Shown: positions 35,178 to 44,034 of the stretch, in pieces
Layout of the letters: each line of letters starts with the position of its first letter
Numbering within the stretch: the stretch's first letter is position 1
Assembly (NCBI RefSeq): GCF_027913215.1
Contig: NZ_CP115784.1
Location: 992,001 to 1,056,000, forward strand
Reading direction: 5' to 3'
DNA: 64,000 nucleotides
Source of the DNA: Paracoccus aerodenitrificans
GTDB taxonomy: Bacteria > Pseudomonadota > Alphaproteobacteria > Rhodobacterales > Rhodobacteraceae
Notes under the pieces: generated by a model
Told to the model about the DNA's origin: nothing
Seen by the model: the letters and a program-made list of their open reading frames with translations, nothing else
Database searches by the model: none
Made by a program: the position numbers and the translations under genes

Positions 35178-37421
35178 ATGGCGCTTCGCAAGGACAGTGA
35201 TTCACGGCGTTTGCTGAGGCGGCTGCGCGATACGCTCGGTTCCGCCGGGGCGAGTCAGGATCGTCTGGACAGCATCACCCATCACATCGCGGATTCGATG
35301 GGAACCGAGGTGTGCTCGATCTATCTGTTCCGGGATGCCGACACGCTGGAACTTTGCGCGACCGAGGGGCTGAAGGCCGAATCTGTCCACCAGACCAGGC
35401 TGCGTCTGGGCGAAGGGCTGGTCGGGCGGGTGGCGCGAACCGGGCGGTTCATCAACACCGCGAATGCTCCGGCCGAGCCGGGTTTCCGCTTCATGCCCGA
35501 GACGGGGGAAGAGGTGTATTCCTCATTTCTTGGCCTGCCGATTCAGCGTGTGGGCGAAAAGCTTGGCGTATTGGTGGTGCAGTCGCGCGAGGCGCGGCAA
35601 TTCACTGATGACGATGTCTACGGGCTTGAGGTTGTGGCGATGGTTCTGGCCGAAATGGCGGAACTGGGCGCGTTTCTTGGCACTGCCGAAGACAGCCTGC
35701 CTCTGGCCCATCGTTTCCCCAGTTTTTTCCGTGGCACCGGTGTGCAGGAAGGCTCTGCCGAGGGGCATGTCTGGCTGCATGAGCCGCGTGTTGTCGTCGC
35801 CAATCCGGTCGGTGACGATCCGAAGAAGGAAAAGGCGCGTTTGCTGGATGCGGTCGCGACGTTGCGGACGCGGGTCGATACGATGCTGGCCGAAGCCGAT
35901 ATGGTTGCGGACAGCGATCATGCGCAGGTGCTGGAAGCCTATCGCCTGTTCGCGCATTCGCGGTCGTGGCTGAAGCGGATGGAGGAGGATATCGATCTCG
36001 GTCTGTCCGCCGAAGCCGCTGTCGAGAAAGAACAGTCGCAGGCACGGGCAAGGCTGGAAATGGCCGCGGACCCCTATTTGCGCGACAGGCTGCATGATCT
36101 GGACGATCTGTCCAATCGCTTGCTGAGGATCCTGACCGGGCAGGGCAGCGATACCGGTGCCGAGATGCCGGAAAACCCGATCCTGATCGCCCGCAATATC
36201 GGGCCTGCGGATCTGTTGGATTACGGGCGCAAGCTGAAAGGCGTTGTGCTGGAAGAAGGCAGTGTCGGCAGCCATGCGGCCATCGTGGCGCGGGCGCTGG
36301 CGATTCCGCTGGTGATACACGCCAGCCGCATCACCTCTGAGGCGCTGAATGGCGACATGATCCTTGTCGATGGCGATGCCGGAACGGTGCATCTGCGTCC
36401 CGAGGAAAGCGTGGCCGCCGCCTTCCGCGACAAGATCGCCATGCAGGCCGAGGCGCAGTCGCGCTATGCCGGGCTGCGCGATCTGCCCGCTACCTCGACC
36501 TGCGGCACGCGCACAGAGCTGTTCATGAATGCCGGGCTGATGGCCGATCTGCCAAGCATGGAGAACTCGGGCGCAGAGGGGGTCGGGCTGTTCCGGACCG
36601 AACTGCAGTTCCTGACCCGCACCCGCGTTCCGCGCCGGTCCGAGCTTGCCGAGATGTATTCGCGCGTGCTGGATGCCGCCAAGGGTCGTCCGGTGGTGTT
36701 TCGCACGGTCGATATCGGGTCGGACAAGGTGCTGCCCTATATGAAACCGCAGGATGAGCCGAATCCGGCAATGGGCTGGCGGGCGATTCGTGTCGGGCTG
36801 GACAAGCGCGGCGTGCTGCGCATGCAGTTGCAGGCGCTGATCCGTGCTGCAGCGGGGCGTCCGCTGCATGTGATGTTCCCCTTTGTGGCTGAGCCTTCGG
36901 AATATCATATAGCCCAGAAAATGCTGATGGAGGAAATGGCCCGCGCTCAGCAGATGGATCGTCCTTTGCCGGTTGATATCCGGGTCGGCACCATGCTTGA
37001 GACACCGTCTCTGGCCTTCGCGCCGCCTTCCTTCTTCCGCGCCTGCGATTTCGTTTCGATTGGCGGGAACGATCTGAAGCAGTTCTTCTTCGCCGCCGAC
37101 CGCGAGAATGAGCGGGTGCGCCGCCGCTATGACACGCTGAGCGAGCCTTTCCTGGCCCTGCTGGATCAGATCATCGCGCGGTGCAATGAAGCGGGCGTCT
37201 CTCTGTCCTTCTGCGGAGAAGATGCCGGGCGTCCGGTCGAGGCGGTGACGTTCGCGGCACTTGGGATACGGCGACTATCCATGCGGCCAGCCTCTATCGG
37301 GCCGGTGAAGCATTTGCTGCGCAAGATCAGCCTGACCGAATTGCGCGAGGTGATTGACCTTGCCCGGGCCGAGGGACGTCCTGTCCGCCGTGCCGTCACG
37401 GAATTTCTGGCGCGGGCCTAG
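35178..37421 (+). CDS. ptsP: Phosphoenolpyruvate-protein phosphotransferase, GAF-containing (EI-Ntr)
   Basis: First enzyme of the nitrogen PTS: takes phosphate from phosphoenolpyruvate and passes it to NPr, with an N-terminal GAF domain sensing a nitrogen signal. The 747-residue chain has GAF at about 20-165, PEP-utilisers N-domain, the phosphohistidine His366 in GSVGSHAAIVARALAIPLV and the PEP-binding TIM barrel with Cys679 in LSFCGEDAG. ATG 35178 has a GGGGG site; the ATG at 35154 has none. Follows lysC by 32 bases. Other PTS genes are not in the window. Confidence 0.94.
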   Translation: MALRKDSDSRRLLRRLRDTLGSAGASQDRLDSITHHIADSMGTEVCSIYLFRDADTLELCATEGLKAESVHQTRLRLGEGLVGRVARTGRFINTANAPAEPGFRFMPETGEEVYSSFLGLPIQRVGEKLGVLVVQSREARQFTDDDVYGLEVVAMVLAEMAELGAFLGTAEDSLPLAHRFPSFFRGTGVQEGSAEGHVWLHEPRVVVANPVGDDPKKEKARLLDAVATLRTRVDTMLAEADMVADSDHAQVLEAYRLFAHSRSWLKRMEEDIDLGLSAEAAVEKEQSQARARLEMAADPYLRDRLHDLDDLSNRLLRILTGQGSDTGAEMPENPILIARNIGPADLLDYGRKLKGVVLEEGSVGSHAAIVARALAIPLVIHASRITSEALNGDMILVDGDAGTVHLRPEESVAAAFRDKIAMQAEAQSRYAGLRDLPATSTCGTRTELFMNAGLMADLPSMENSGAEGVGLFRTELQFLTRTRVPRRSELAEMYSRVLDAAKGRPVVFRTVDIGSDKVLPYMKPQDEPNPAMGWRAIRVGLDKRGVLRMQLQALIRAAAGRPLHVMFPFVAEPSEYHIAQKMLMEEMARAQQMDRPLPVDIRVGTMLETPSLAFAPPSFFRACDFVSIGGNDLKQFFFAADRENERVRRRYDTLSEPFLALLDQIIARCNEAGVSLSFCGEDAGRPVEAVTFAALGIRRLSMRPASIGPVKHLLRKISLTELREVIDLARAEGRPVRRAVTEFLARA

Positions 37422-37477
37422 ATGCTGCGTTAACCTCTGGCGAAACGTTCCGCAGCGCTTCGTCACGAGGAGTTTTC

Positions 37478-38182
37478 ATGGCCCAGAATCTGTTTCCTTC
37501 GCCGCCCTTGCCGGCATTGCCCGTACAGGGCCAGGAGGCGCGTTATCCGCTGCACCGTATTTTCTGTGTCGGCAAGAATTACGCCGCCCATGCCGCCGAG
37601 ATGGGCGGTCAGGTTGACCGGGAACAGCCGATTTTCTTCACGAAATCTGCTCTGGCTTATCTGCCGAGCGGGATGGAAAGCAATTATCCGCCCGGAACCT
37701 CGAATTATCATTACGAGGTTGAACTCTGCGTCGCTGTCGGGAAGCCGCTCTTCAAGGCGGATATTGCTGCGGCCCGGGATGCAGTATTCGGCTATGCGGT
37801 CGGTCTGGATATGACTCGTCGCGATCTTCAGTCACGCGCCAAGGATGGCGGTCTGCCTTGGGATACGGCGAAGGATGTCGAGGAATCCGCGATTATAGGC
37901 CCGATCACTCAGGAGGCTGAATTCGGTCCCCTTGCCGATCAGCGCATCCGGCTGCGTCTGGACGGAGAACTGCGTCAGGACGCGCCGCTATCGGACATGG
38001 TGTGGTCGATCCCGGAGCTGCTGTCGCGGCTGTCGCATCTGTATCACCTTGCGCCGGGGGATATTCTGATGACCGGAACGCCGGCAGGAGTCGGGCCGGT
38101 TTCGGTGGGAAATCATCTGGTCGGAGATGTTGAGGGGCTTGCCCCAGTCAGCGTCACCTTTACCGAACCCGATCAGCCCTGA
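37478..38182 (+). CDS. Fumarylacetoacetate hydrolase family protein
   Basis: A 234-residue FAH-fold enzyme using a divalent metal to hydrolyse a C-C bond of a 1,3-diketo acid, or to decarboxylate. IFCVGKNYAAHAAEMG, HYEVELCVAVGK (metal-binding Glu pair) and MTGTPAGVGPVSVG are present, most like fumarylpyruvate hydrolases of gentisate degradation or YcgM-type acylpyruvases. No aromatic-degradation genes are nearby. GAGGAG precedes the ATG. The exact substrate is unknown. Confidence 0.88.
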   Translation: MAQNLFPSPPLPALPVQGQEARYPLHRIFCVGKNYAAHAAEMGGQVDREQPIFFTKSALAYLPSGMESNYPPGTSNYHYEVELCVAVGKPLFKADIAAARDAVFGYAVGLDMTRRDLQSRAKDGGLPWDTAKDVEESAIIGPITQEAEFGPLADQRIRLRLDGELRQDAPLSDMVWSIPELLSRLSHLYHLAPGDILMTGTPAGVGPVSVGNHLVGDVEGLAPVSVTFTEPDQP

Positions 38183-38197
38183 CAGCGGCGGTCGGCC

Positions 38198-38599
38198 TCA
38201 GTTGGTCTGGCGCTTCGGAATAAACGGCAGGGGCGCAATCGGAACGCCATCTTCCAGCAAGGCACGGGCCTCGTCGGGTTTGGCCTCGCCATAGATCGAG
38301 CGATGGTCCTTGCGCCCTTCATGCATGGCGCGGGCCTCATCGGCGAAACGCAGACCGACATAGTCCGAGTTTGCCTCGATATGTTTGCGCAATTGCTCAA
38401 GCGGCGTTTTGTCGTCGCTTTGTGCTTTACGCGATTTTGCGGGAACGGAAGGGGACATCAGCGCACGGTCCACCGACGCGGTGCCGCAGACGGGACATTC
38501 TATCTGCCCTGCGTCGCGTTGCGATTCGAAAGCGTCGGATGAGCCGAACCAGCCATCGAAACGGTGGTTATCCAGACAGGAAAGTTCATAGCGGATCAC
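38198..38599 (-). CDS. DUF1178 family protein
   Basis: A 133-residue protein with an N-terminal zinc-ribbon-like part: MIRYELSCLDNHRFDGWFGS and ECPVCGTASVDRALMSPSVP, with Cys8, Cys34 and Cys37 as likely ligands together with a His, and a helical C-terminal part (EEARAMHEGRKD-like). This is the DUF1178 pattern, function unknown. GTG start overlaps the Kdo transferase stop by 4 bases (GTGA), so it is co-translated with it. Confidence 0.88.
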   Translation of the reverse strand: MIRYELSCLDNHRFDGWFGSSDAFESQRDAGQIECPVCGTASVDRALMSPSVPAKSRKAQSDDKTPLEQLRKHIEANSDYVGLRFADEARAMHEGRKDHRSIYGEAKPDEARALLEDGVPIAPLPFIPKRQTN

Positions 38600-39855
38600 G
38601 TTCTGTTCCCTTTCATGCCTGTTATATCGGCATGATCCTGCGTTTCTGCAATGTCGGCAGCGCCGAGAATCCGTTCCACAAGCGGGGTGACATCACCGGC
38701 ACGCGACAGCAGAAGCCTGCGGGCATTCTGTCCCATCCGTGCGGCAAGTTCGGGCGATGCCGCCAGTTTCGCCAGCGTCGCCCCGGCATGTTTCGACAGT
38801 GTTTCGGCACCATCCACCGCATGCAGCAGCGCGTAATCCTCGGAGAAATTGGTGACATGGGGGCCGTGAAGGATCGCGCATTCATGAGCGGCGGGCTCCC
38901 ACGGGGTATGGCCGCCTTTGGCAACCAGAGAACCGCCGGTGATGCAGATCGCGGCGGCGTCATACCAGCGATCCATCTCGCCCATTGTATCGGCCAGCAG
39001 AACCGGCTCGGTCTCGTCCGCGCCCTGAGAGCGCCGCGCCGGATGCAGCCCGCGCTGCGCCATCAGCGCGGCGATATCGTCCGCCCGGACCGTATGGCGC
39101 GGCGCGATAATCAGCCGAAGCCCGGCAACCTGTCGGCGAGCCTGCATGAATGCGTCCAACACAGGCCCGTCCTCGCCTTCATGGGTCGAGGCGGCAAGGA
39201 TGGTCCGGTCCCGTGTCGGGGGCCGTTCCTGCGGGCGGGTGCCAGCAGGACCAAGAAGCTTGAGCTGCATGCGCGGCATCAGCGCCTCGGCGGGCAGGCC
39301 AAGATCCACCAGCCTTTCCTCGCTGCCGATATCCTGCGCCGAAAGCCCCTCGATCCGGCGCAGCATGGGCCGGATCAGCCAGGGCAGCCGCGCCCAACGC
39401 CGCGCCGAGCGTTCAGACATCCGTGCGCCGATAACGAAATGTTGTATCCCTGCCGCCTCAAGCGCCGCCGAACGGTTCGGCCACATCTCATTTTCCAGAG
39501 TCACCGCCAGTCGCGGGCGGAAACGGTCCAGAAAACGGCGCAGCGATTGCGGCGTATCCAGCGGTGCGAGCCTTGCCGGAAAGCCCCAGTCCCGGGCCAC
39601 GCCGCGCCCGGTCGTGGTATTTGCAGTGACGATCAGCCTGGAATGCGCGGACAGCATTCCGATCACAGGCCGGGCCGAGCTCAGCTCTCCGACGCTTGCC
39701 CCGTGCAGCCAGATCGTCCCGTTATGCCCGGTCGCTTGCGGGTTTTCAGCACCGCCCGGCTCATCCAGAACCAGCCGCTCGGCCAGAGGGCCAGAGGCGA
39801 ATGGCGCAAGTGCTGCGCCTGCCAGCCATGATGCGCTGCGATAGGGCAACGGCAT
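38596..39855 (-). CDS. waaA: 3-deoxy-D-manno-octulosonic acid (Kdo) transferase
   Basis: Inner-membrane-associated glycosyltransferase that adds Kdo to lipid A precursor during lipopolysaccharide assembly. The 419-residue chain from ATG 39855 has the catalytic Glu57 in WLHGASVGELSS, RFLDRFRPRLAVTLENEMWPN, GARMSERSARRWAR and the C-terminal GGSLVAKGGHTPWEPAAHEC. A longer in-frame ORF overlaps the tRNA-Cys gene and is rejected. The start lies 29 bases from the tRNA on the same strand. Confidence 0.94.
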   Translation of the reverse strand: MPLPYRSASWLAGAALAPFASGPLAERLVLDEPGGAENPQATGHNGTIWLHGASVGELSSARPVIGMLSAHSRLIVTANTTTGRGVARDWGFPARLAPLDTPQSLRRFLDRFRPRLAVTLENEMWPNRSAALEAAGIQHFVIGARMSERSARRWARLPWLIRPMLRRIEGLSAQDIGSEERLVDLGLPAEALMPRMQLKLLGPAGTRPQERPPTRDRTILAASTHEGEDGPVLDAFMQARRQVAGLRLIIAPRHTVRADDIAALMAQRGLHPARRSQGADETEPVLLADTMGEMDRWYDAAAICITGGSLVAKGGHTPWEPAAHECAILHGPHVTNFSEDYALLHAVDGAETLSKHAGATLAKLAASPELAARMGQNARRLLLSRAGDVTPLVERILGAADIAETQDHADITGMKGNRT

Positions 39856-39883
39856 AATTCCGCGTTCGGGGCAGGGGATGGCA

Positions 39884-39957
39884 TGGAGGTGGGTACCGGA
39901 ATCGAACCGGTCTTCACGGATTTGCAATCCGGTGCGTAACCTCTCCGCCAACCCACC
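39884..39957 (-). tRNA. tRNA-Cys (GCA)
   Basis: 74 bases with encoded CCA. On the minus strand the acceptor GGTGGGT pairs with ACCCACC; anticodon loop TTGCAAA has anticodon GCA; T-arm ACCGG/CCGGT with TTCGATT. D-arm is normal. One pair at the top of the anticodon stem is mismatched. It lies between the Kdo transferase gene and the PIMT-like gene, its only copy in the window. Confidence 0.95.
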
Positions 39958-39977
39958 GCCGGTCTGAGGTCCGGTTG

Positions 39978-40005
39978 GAATAATCGAAGATTCCGCGCCT
40001 TGCAA
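39978..40005 (-). promoter_or_regulatory. Promoter candidate for tRNA-Cys
   Basis: On the minus strand TTGCAA, 16-base spacer and TTATTC, ending about 20 bases before the tRNA 5' end. Moderate match only. Confidence 0.4.
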
Positions 40006-40085
40006 GCGCCAACCGGTCCAATCGGAACGTTGCTCCGACGGTTCTTTCGTGGCAGAAAAGGACAGCACAGATAAAAGGCATTCAC

Positions 40086-40739
40086 ATGGTCGATTTCTCT
40101 CAGGCCCGAACCATTATGGTGGATACTCAGGTCCGGCCGAATGATGTTACGAAATATCCGGTGATTGCAGCAATGCTTGCCGTCCCGCGCGAACGCTATG
40201 TGCCGGAATCGCGGCAGGCGGTTGCCTATGTGGGCGAAAACGTTCCTCTGGGCGGGGATCGCTGGCTGCTGGAGCCGCGGACTGTCTCGAAGCTTCTGGA
40301 TGAGCTGAACATACAACCGGATGAGCTTGTGCTGAATATCGCGGCGGGTTTCGGCTATGATGCGGCGGTCGTGGCCCGGCTTGCCGAGGCCGTCGTGGCG
40401 CTTGAATCACAGCCCGACATGGCGGCGCAGGCCGAAACCACATTGTCCGAATGTGGCATCGACAATGTCGCCGTGGTCACCGGGGACCTCACCGCGGGTT
40501 GCCCCGGTCAGGCACCTTTCGATGTGATCCTGATCGCGGGCGGGATTGAGGAACTTCCCGCAGCGATCGCTGATCAGCTTCGCGAAGGTGGACGGATCGG
40601 CGCGATTTTTTCCGAAGGTAATCTGGGTGTTGCACGGATCGGCTATAAGGTAGATGGTAAAATAAACTGGCGATATGCCTTCAACGCGTCGGCGCCTTTG
40701 CTGTCTGGCTTTGCGACGGCAACCGGTTTCAAGTTCTGA
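40086..40739 (+). CDS. Protein-L-isoaspartate methyltransferase-like protein (divergent)
   Basis: A 217-residue Rossmann methyltransferase of the Pcm family ([21 protein letters not shown] start, family member usually found before tolC in alphaproteobacteria). Compared with the true Pcm at 44035-44691, the SAM motif reads [16 protein letters not shown] rather than [13 protein letters not shown], and the active-site GQTISQP segment is replaced by [10 protein letters not shown]. It may therefore not repair isoaspartate. It lies 11 bases before tolC, which suggests a role with the TolC/popZ-like gene set. Confidence 0.82.
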   Translation: MVDFSQARTIMVDTQVRPNDVTKYPVIAAMLAVPRERYVPESRQAVAYVGENVPLGGDRWLLEPRTVSKLLDELNIQPDELVLNIAAGFGYDAAVVARLAEAVVALESQPDMAAQAETTLSECGIDNVAVVTGDLTAGCPGQAPFDVILIAGGIEELPAAIADQLREGGRIGAIFSEGNLGVARIGYKVDGKINWRYAFNASAPLLSGFATATGFKF

Positions 40740-40750
40740 GGACTGCACGG

Positions 40751-42124
40751 ATGACAAAACGCATGAAAAAGATCGGCAAAGCCTTCCTGCAGCGCAGCAT
40801 GGTGGCCGTACTTCTCGCCGGGACGGCGCTTCCTGCTGCGGCTCAGTCTCTGGGTGACACTCTGGTCGCGGCCTATCGCCATTCCGCGCTGCTCGAACAG
40901 AACCGGGCGGTTTTGCGGGCTGCGGATGAGGATGTGGCGACGGCAATGGCTCAGCTACGCCCGATTTTGCAATGGGCGCTCGACCATACTTTCACCGATC
41001 TCGACGGTGTCGAATCCACTGCGACCAGCTTCGGGCTTACCGCGTCGATGACGCTGTATGATTTCGGGCGGTCTCAGGCGGCCATCGATATGGCCAAGGA
41101 AACGGTGCTGGCCACGCGTTATGCGCTTGTTACCGTTGAACAAAGCATTCTCCTTTCCGCCGTGCAGGCATTCATGCAGGTCCGTGCCGCGACTGAGCAG
41201 GTCGAACTGGAACAGAACTCGGTGCGGGTGCTTGAACAGGACCTTCAGGCGGCACAGGACCGCTTCGATGTCGGTGAAATCACGGTGACCGACGTGGCGC
41301 AGGCCAATGCGGCGGTTGCGGCGTCGCGTGCCTCTCTGGCCTCAGCACAAGGCGATCTGGAAATCGCGCGTGAGGCTTATTTCGCGGCGACCGGCAACCG
41401 TCCGGGTACGCTCAGCGTGCCGTCTTTGCCGCAACGCCCTGCATCCCTTGCAGAGGCCCGTGCAACCGCACAGCGGAACCATCCCGCGATCCTTCAGGCG
41501 AACCGCGAAGTAGCGGCGGCTGAATTGGCCGTGGTCGCGGCTGAGCGTGAGCGTAATCCGACCTTTACCGGTTCTGCCGGGGTGTCAGCTGATAAAGAGG
41601 GCGATTCGCAGGGGCGGATCGGACTGCAATTGTCGCAGACCATCTATAGCGGTGGACGCCTGTCCGCTGCGCATCGCAAGGCGATGGCGAATCGTGATGC
41701 GTCCCGTGCCTCCCTGCTGAATTCGGCGCGTGAAGTGGATGAGGCGGTGGGAACCGCCTGGGCCAATATCGACGTGGCGGCGGCGCAGATCGGGGCGATC
41801 AACGAACAGATTTCTGCGGCGCAACAGGCCTATGACGGGGTCCGGGAAGAAGCCTTGCTGGGGGCGCGGACGACGCTGGATGTTCTGGATTCCGAACAGG
41901 CGCTGCTTGAGGCGCGGGCGGATATGATTACCGCAGAAGCCAATCTGCAATTAGCACATTATCAATTATTGTCCGCTATGGGTTTGTTGACGGTGGAAGA
42001 CCTGCAACTTGGAATACCCACATATGACCCATCAGCTTACTATAATGCCGTGCGCGATGCGCCCTATACCAGCCGGCAGGGCGAAAGCCTCGACCGGGTT
42101 CTGCGCGCGATCAACCGCGAGTGA
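40751..42124 (+). CDS. tolC: TolC family outer-membrane channel
   Basis: A 457-residue outer-membrane efflux protein forming a trimeric tunnel with inner-membrane exporters. A signal peptide ends AVLLAGTALPAAAQS (about residue 34); the mature chain has the two TolC repeats, with YDFGRSQAAIDMAKE and LSQTIYSGGRLSAAHRKA marking the strands, and long helices rich in Ala/Glu. Followed by a 4-base GTGA overlap with a possible extension of the next ORF. Partner ABC or RND pumps are not adjacent; which pump it serves is unknown. Confidence 0.9.
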   Translation: MTKRMKKIGKAFLQRSMVAVLLAGTALPAAAQSLGDTLVAAYRHSALLEQNRAVLRAADEDVATAMAQLRPILQWALDHTFTDLDGVESTATSFGLTASMTLYDFGRSQAAIDMAKETVLATRYALVTVEQSILLSAVQAFMQVRAATEQVELEQNSVRVLEQDLQAAQDRFDVGEITVTDVAQANAAVAASRASLASAQGDLEIAREAYFAATGNRPGTLSVPSLPQRPASLAEARATAQRNHPAILQANREVAAAELAVVAAERERNPTFTGSAGVSADKEGDSQGRIGLQLSQTIYSGGRLSAAHRKAMANRDASRASLLNSAREVDEAVGTAWANIDVAAAQIGAINEQISAAQQAYDGVREEALLGARTTLDVLDSEQALLEARADMITAEANLQLAHYQLLSAMGLLTVEDLQLGIPTYDPSAYYNAVRDAPYTSRQGESLDRVLRAINRE

Positions 42125-42147
42125 TATTTGGAAAACCGGGGGTGGTC

Positions 42148-42855
42148 ATGGCTGAGCCGCAGGCCATCCCCGCAGACCAGACCTCCCCTGAAATCGGTGA
42201 CGTTCTTGCTTCTATCCGGCGTCTGATCGCGCAGGAGGATATTTTGCCCGGTTATCCCCGCCTCATGCGGCAGATCGAATCGAAGCTGAGCCAGACGGCA
42301 ATGTCCGGGTCCCCTGACCGGGTGGAGATGGGTGAAACACCTGCCAGTGCGGGTGATCGGGATGCTCCGATGCTTCTGAATGGCGGATCGCTCGCCGCTG
42401 TACAGGAGCATGACGATAAAGTCCCTGACATTGCCCCGGAAGGCAGGACCTTCATGACCGGCGCAGGGCCGGGCGACGCGGATCTTCCGCCATGTGCCGA
42501 CGAATCAACGGACGGGGCTCCGTCGATTTCAACCATCATTCCGCATCAATCTGCGACCACCCAACCCGAAACACATGAAATGGAGACTGGCATGATGCTT
42601 GCCGAAATCGCTCGTGAAAACGCGAACCAACCCGCCCAGAAACCGCAGGCAGAGGAAGGTTTCGATCTGTTCGCGGCTGACAACTCCGATCAGGTGGACC
42701 ATCTCTCCGGCGGCAATGCCCTGCGCAATCTGGTGCGTGACGTGATCCGGCAGGAACTGCAGGGAGAGATGGGTGAGCGGATCAGCCGCAACCTGCGCCG
42801 CGCCATCCGGCAGGAAGTCACTTCCTCGATTGAGGCAGGGCTGCGGACCTCCTGA
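42148..42855 (+). CDS. PopZ/DUF2497-like protein (divergent)
   Basis: A 235-residue acidic, proline-rich protein. The N-terminus IGDVLASIRRLIAQED (about residues 16-31) matches the opening helix of DUF2497/PopZ, and the C-terminus has helices GNALRNLVRDVIRQEL and RISRNLRRAIRQEVTSSI like the PopZ oligomerisation region, joined by a disordered middle. In many alphaproteobacteria this gene lies just after tolC, as here. PopZ organises the cell pole. ATG 42148 is preferred over GTG 42121, with GGGGGTGG before it. Homology is by pattern and position and needs a profile search. Confidence 0.68.
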   Translation: MAEPQAIPADQTSPEIGDVLASIRRLIAQEDILPGYPRLMRQIESKLSQTAMSGSPDRVEMGETPASAGDRDAPMLLNGGSLAAVQEHDDKVPDIAPEGRTFMTGAGPGDADLPPCADESTDGAPSISTIIPHQSATTQPETHEMETGMMLAEIARENANQPAQKPQAEEGFDLFAADNSDQVDHLSGGNALRNLVRDVIRQELQGEMGERISRNLRRAIRQEVTSSIEAGLRTS

Positions 42856-42870
42856 CTGCCGCCTGCTTTG

Positions 42871-42929
42871 TCGCGCCGTTAACCCTCCGCACGGCGCGAG
42901 GCGAAGCCGTCCCTTAGCGGGGCGGCTTC
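42871..42929. terminator. Two hairpins between convergent genes
   Basis: CGCGCCG/CGGCGCG (42871-42897 area) and GAAGCCG-CCC / GGG-CGGCTTC (42903-42929). They lie between the PopZ-like gene and the oppositely directed LysM gene. No T-run follows, so they may end transcription weakly from both sides. Confidence 0.4.
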
Positions 42930-43010
42930 AGTCTGTTGCGGGGATATGCATCTGTGCCGGTTTCAGCGGTAGCCGGGCACAGCGGCAGCCCGGCTCGGCA
43001 GCGGCCTGGC

Positions 43011-43961
43011 TCAGAGGTAATCTTCGGGGTCAGCGCTTTCGAAACCCTGACGGACCTCGAAGTGAATCGAGCCGGAATTGCCAGCGGTGCCAACTTTCTG
43101 CCCGGCAGAGACCTGATCGCCCTTTTGCACCGAAAGCTGTGACAGCCCGGCATAGACCGTCAGCAACTCTCCCTCATGGCGGATGACGACGATCGGAACG
43201 CCATCCGTATCACGGGTAATCGCGGCGATGCTGCCATTGCCCGCCGCTTCGACAGCGGTTCCGGGCGCGGCGGCGATGTCGATTCCTTCGTTGCTTCCCT
43301 TGCTGTAGGTTCGCACGATTGCTCCGGCAACCGGCATCCGGAACCTGCCCGAGCCGCTGGCTGCGGTCCGCGTCGCGCCAAGATCCGGCGTTGCGGGCTT
43401 GGGACTCGGCGCAGATGATGGTGCGGTTTCCTCATCCGGCAAAGGCTGCGAGGCAGAAGGCGGGGTCGGGGTCGGCGAGCCGGTGCCCGGTGCCGTGACA
43501 GTGTTTGCCGTCCGGACAGCATGGGCGGGGATATTCAGCGACTGACCAACCCGCAGCGTCATTGCTGCGTCCAGCGAGTTGGCTTCGGCGAGTTGCTGCA
43601 CCGAGATCCCGTAACGGCGTGCGATGGACCACCCGGTTTCACCTGCGACGACGCGGTGGGTGGTGGCCTCTCTCATGGTTGTTGTCGCGGATGCCGTGTT
43701 GCTGGCCGATGTGGCGCCTCCGCCCGGGATATCGGGTTGCGCGACGCCCTGACCCGCAAAGGGATCGCGCACGACCGGGCTTGCCCCTGCGGTATTACCG
43801 GCATCCGCCGCGCGGCCCATGCTGGGGAAGCTGGTCGCAGTGGAGCCGCCGCCGCCGATCCGCTGAATATCCTGCTGCACGGCTGGAAATGCTGAACACC
43901 CAGCCAGACCAACCGTCAGCGACATCGCTGCCATGCTTTTGAAAATCGTTCTGCTGCTCAT
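43011..43961 (-). CDS. LysM-M23 lipoprotein, NlpD/EnvC-like, catalytically degenerate
   Basis: A 316-residue outer-membrane or periplasmic lipoprotein (lipobox VGLAGC, Cys22) with one LysM domain (about 100-145, HRVVAGETGWSIARRYGISV) and a C-terminal M23-like domain (about 215-316). In the M23 domain the metal-binding motif HxxxD is replaced (SNEGIDIA) and the final HxH is lost, with only SIHFEV remaining, so it should not cut peptidoglycan itself but, like NlpD, may activate an amidase. It follows surE-pcm on the same strand. Start at ATG 43961 is set by the signal peptide. Confidence 0.87.
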   Translation of the reverse strand: MSSRTIFKSMAAMSLTVGLAGCSAFPAVQQDIQRIGGGGSTATSFPSMGRAADAGNTAGASPVVRDPFAGQGVAQPDIPGGGATSASNTASATTTMREATTHRVVAGETGWSIARRYGISVQQLAEANSLDAAMTLRVGQSLNIPAHAVRTANTVTAPGTGSPTPTPPSASQPLPDEETAPSSAPSPKPATPDLGATRTAASGSGRFRMPVAGAIVRTYSKGSNEGIDIAAAPGTAVEAAGNGSIAAITRDTDGVPIVVIRHEGELLTVYAGLSQLSVQKGDQVSAGQKVGTAGNSGSIHFEVRQGFESADPEDYL

Positions 43962-44034
43962 CTGCCTGTCTGGTCCGCCTGTCCGTTCGCTCACAAACCA
44001 CCTTTGTCGCGACATGCTTCCGGTGCAGGGGGGC

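Noticed and set aside
32719-35205. 828-codon open frame on the minus strand over class I aldolase gene and lysC
   Set aside because: Antisense to two well supported genes and the terminator between them; low-complexity composition rich in Arg, His and Asp.
39856-40068. N-terminal extension of the Kdo transferase frame
   Set aside because: It reads through the tRNA-Cys gene, so the start at 39855 is used.
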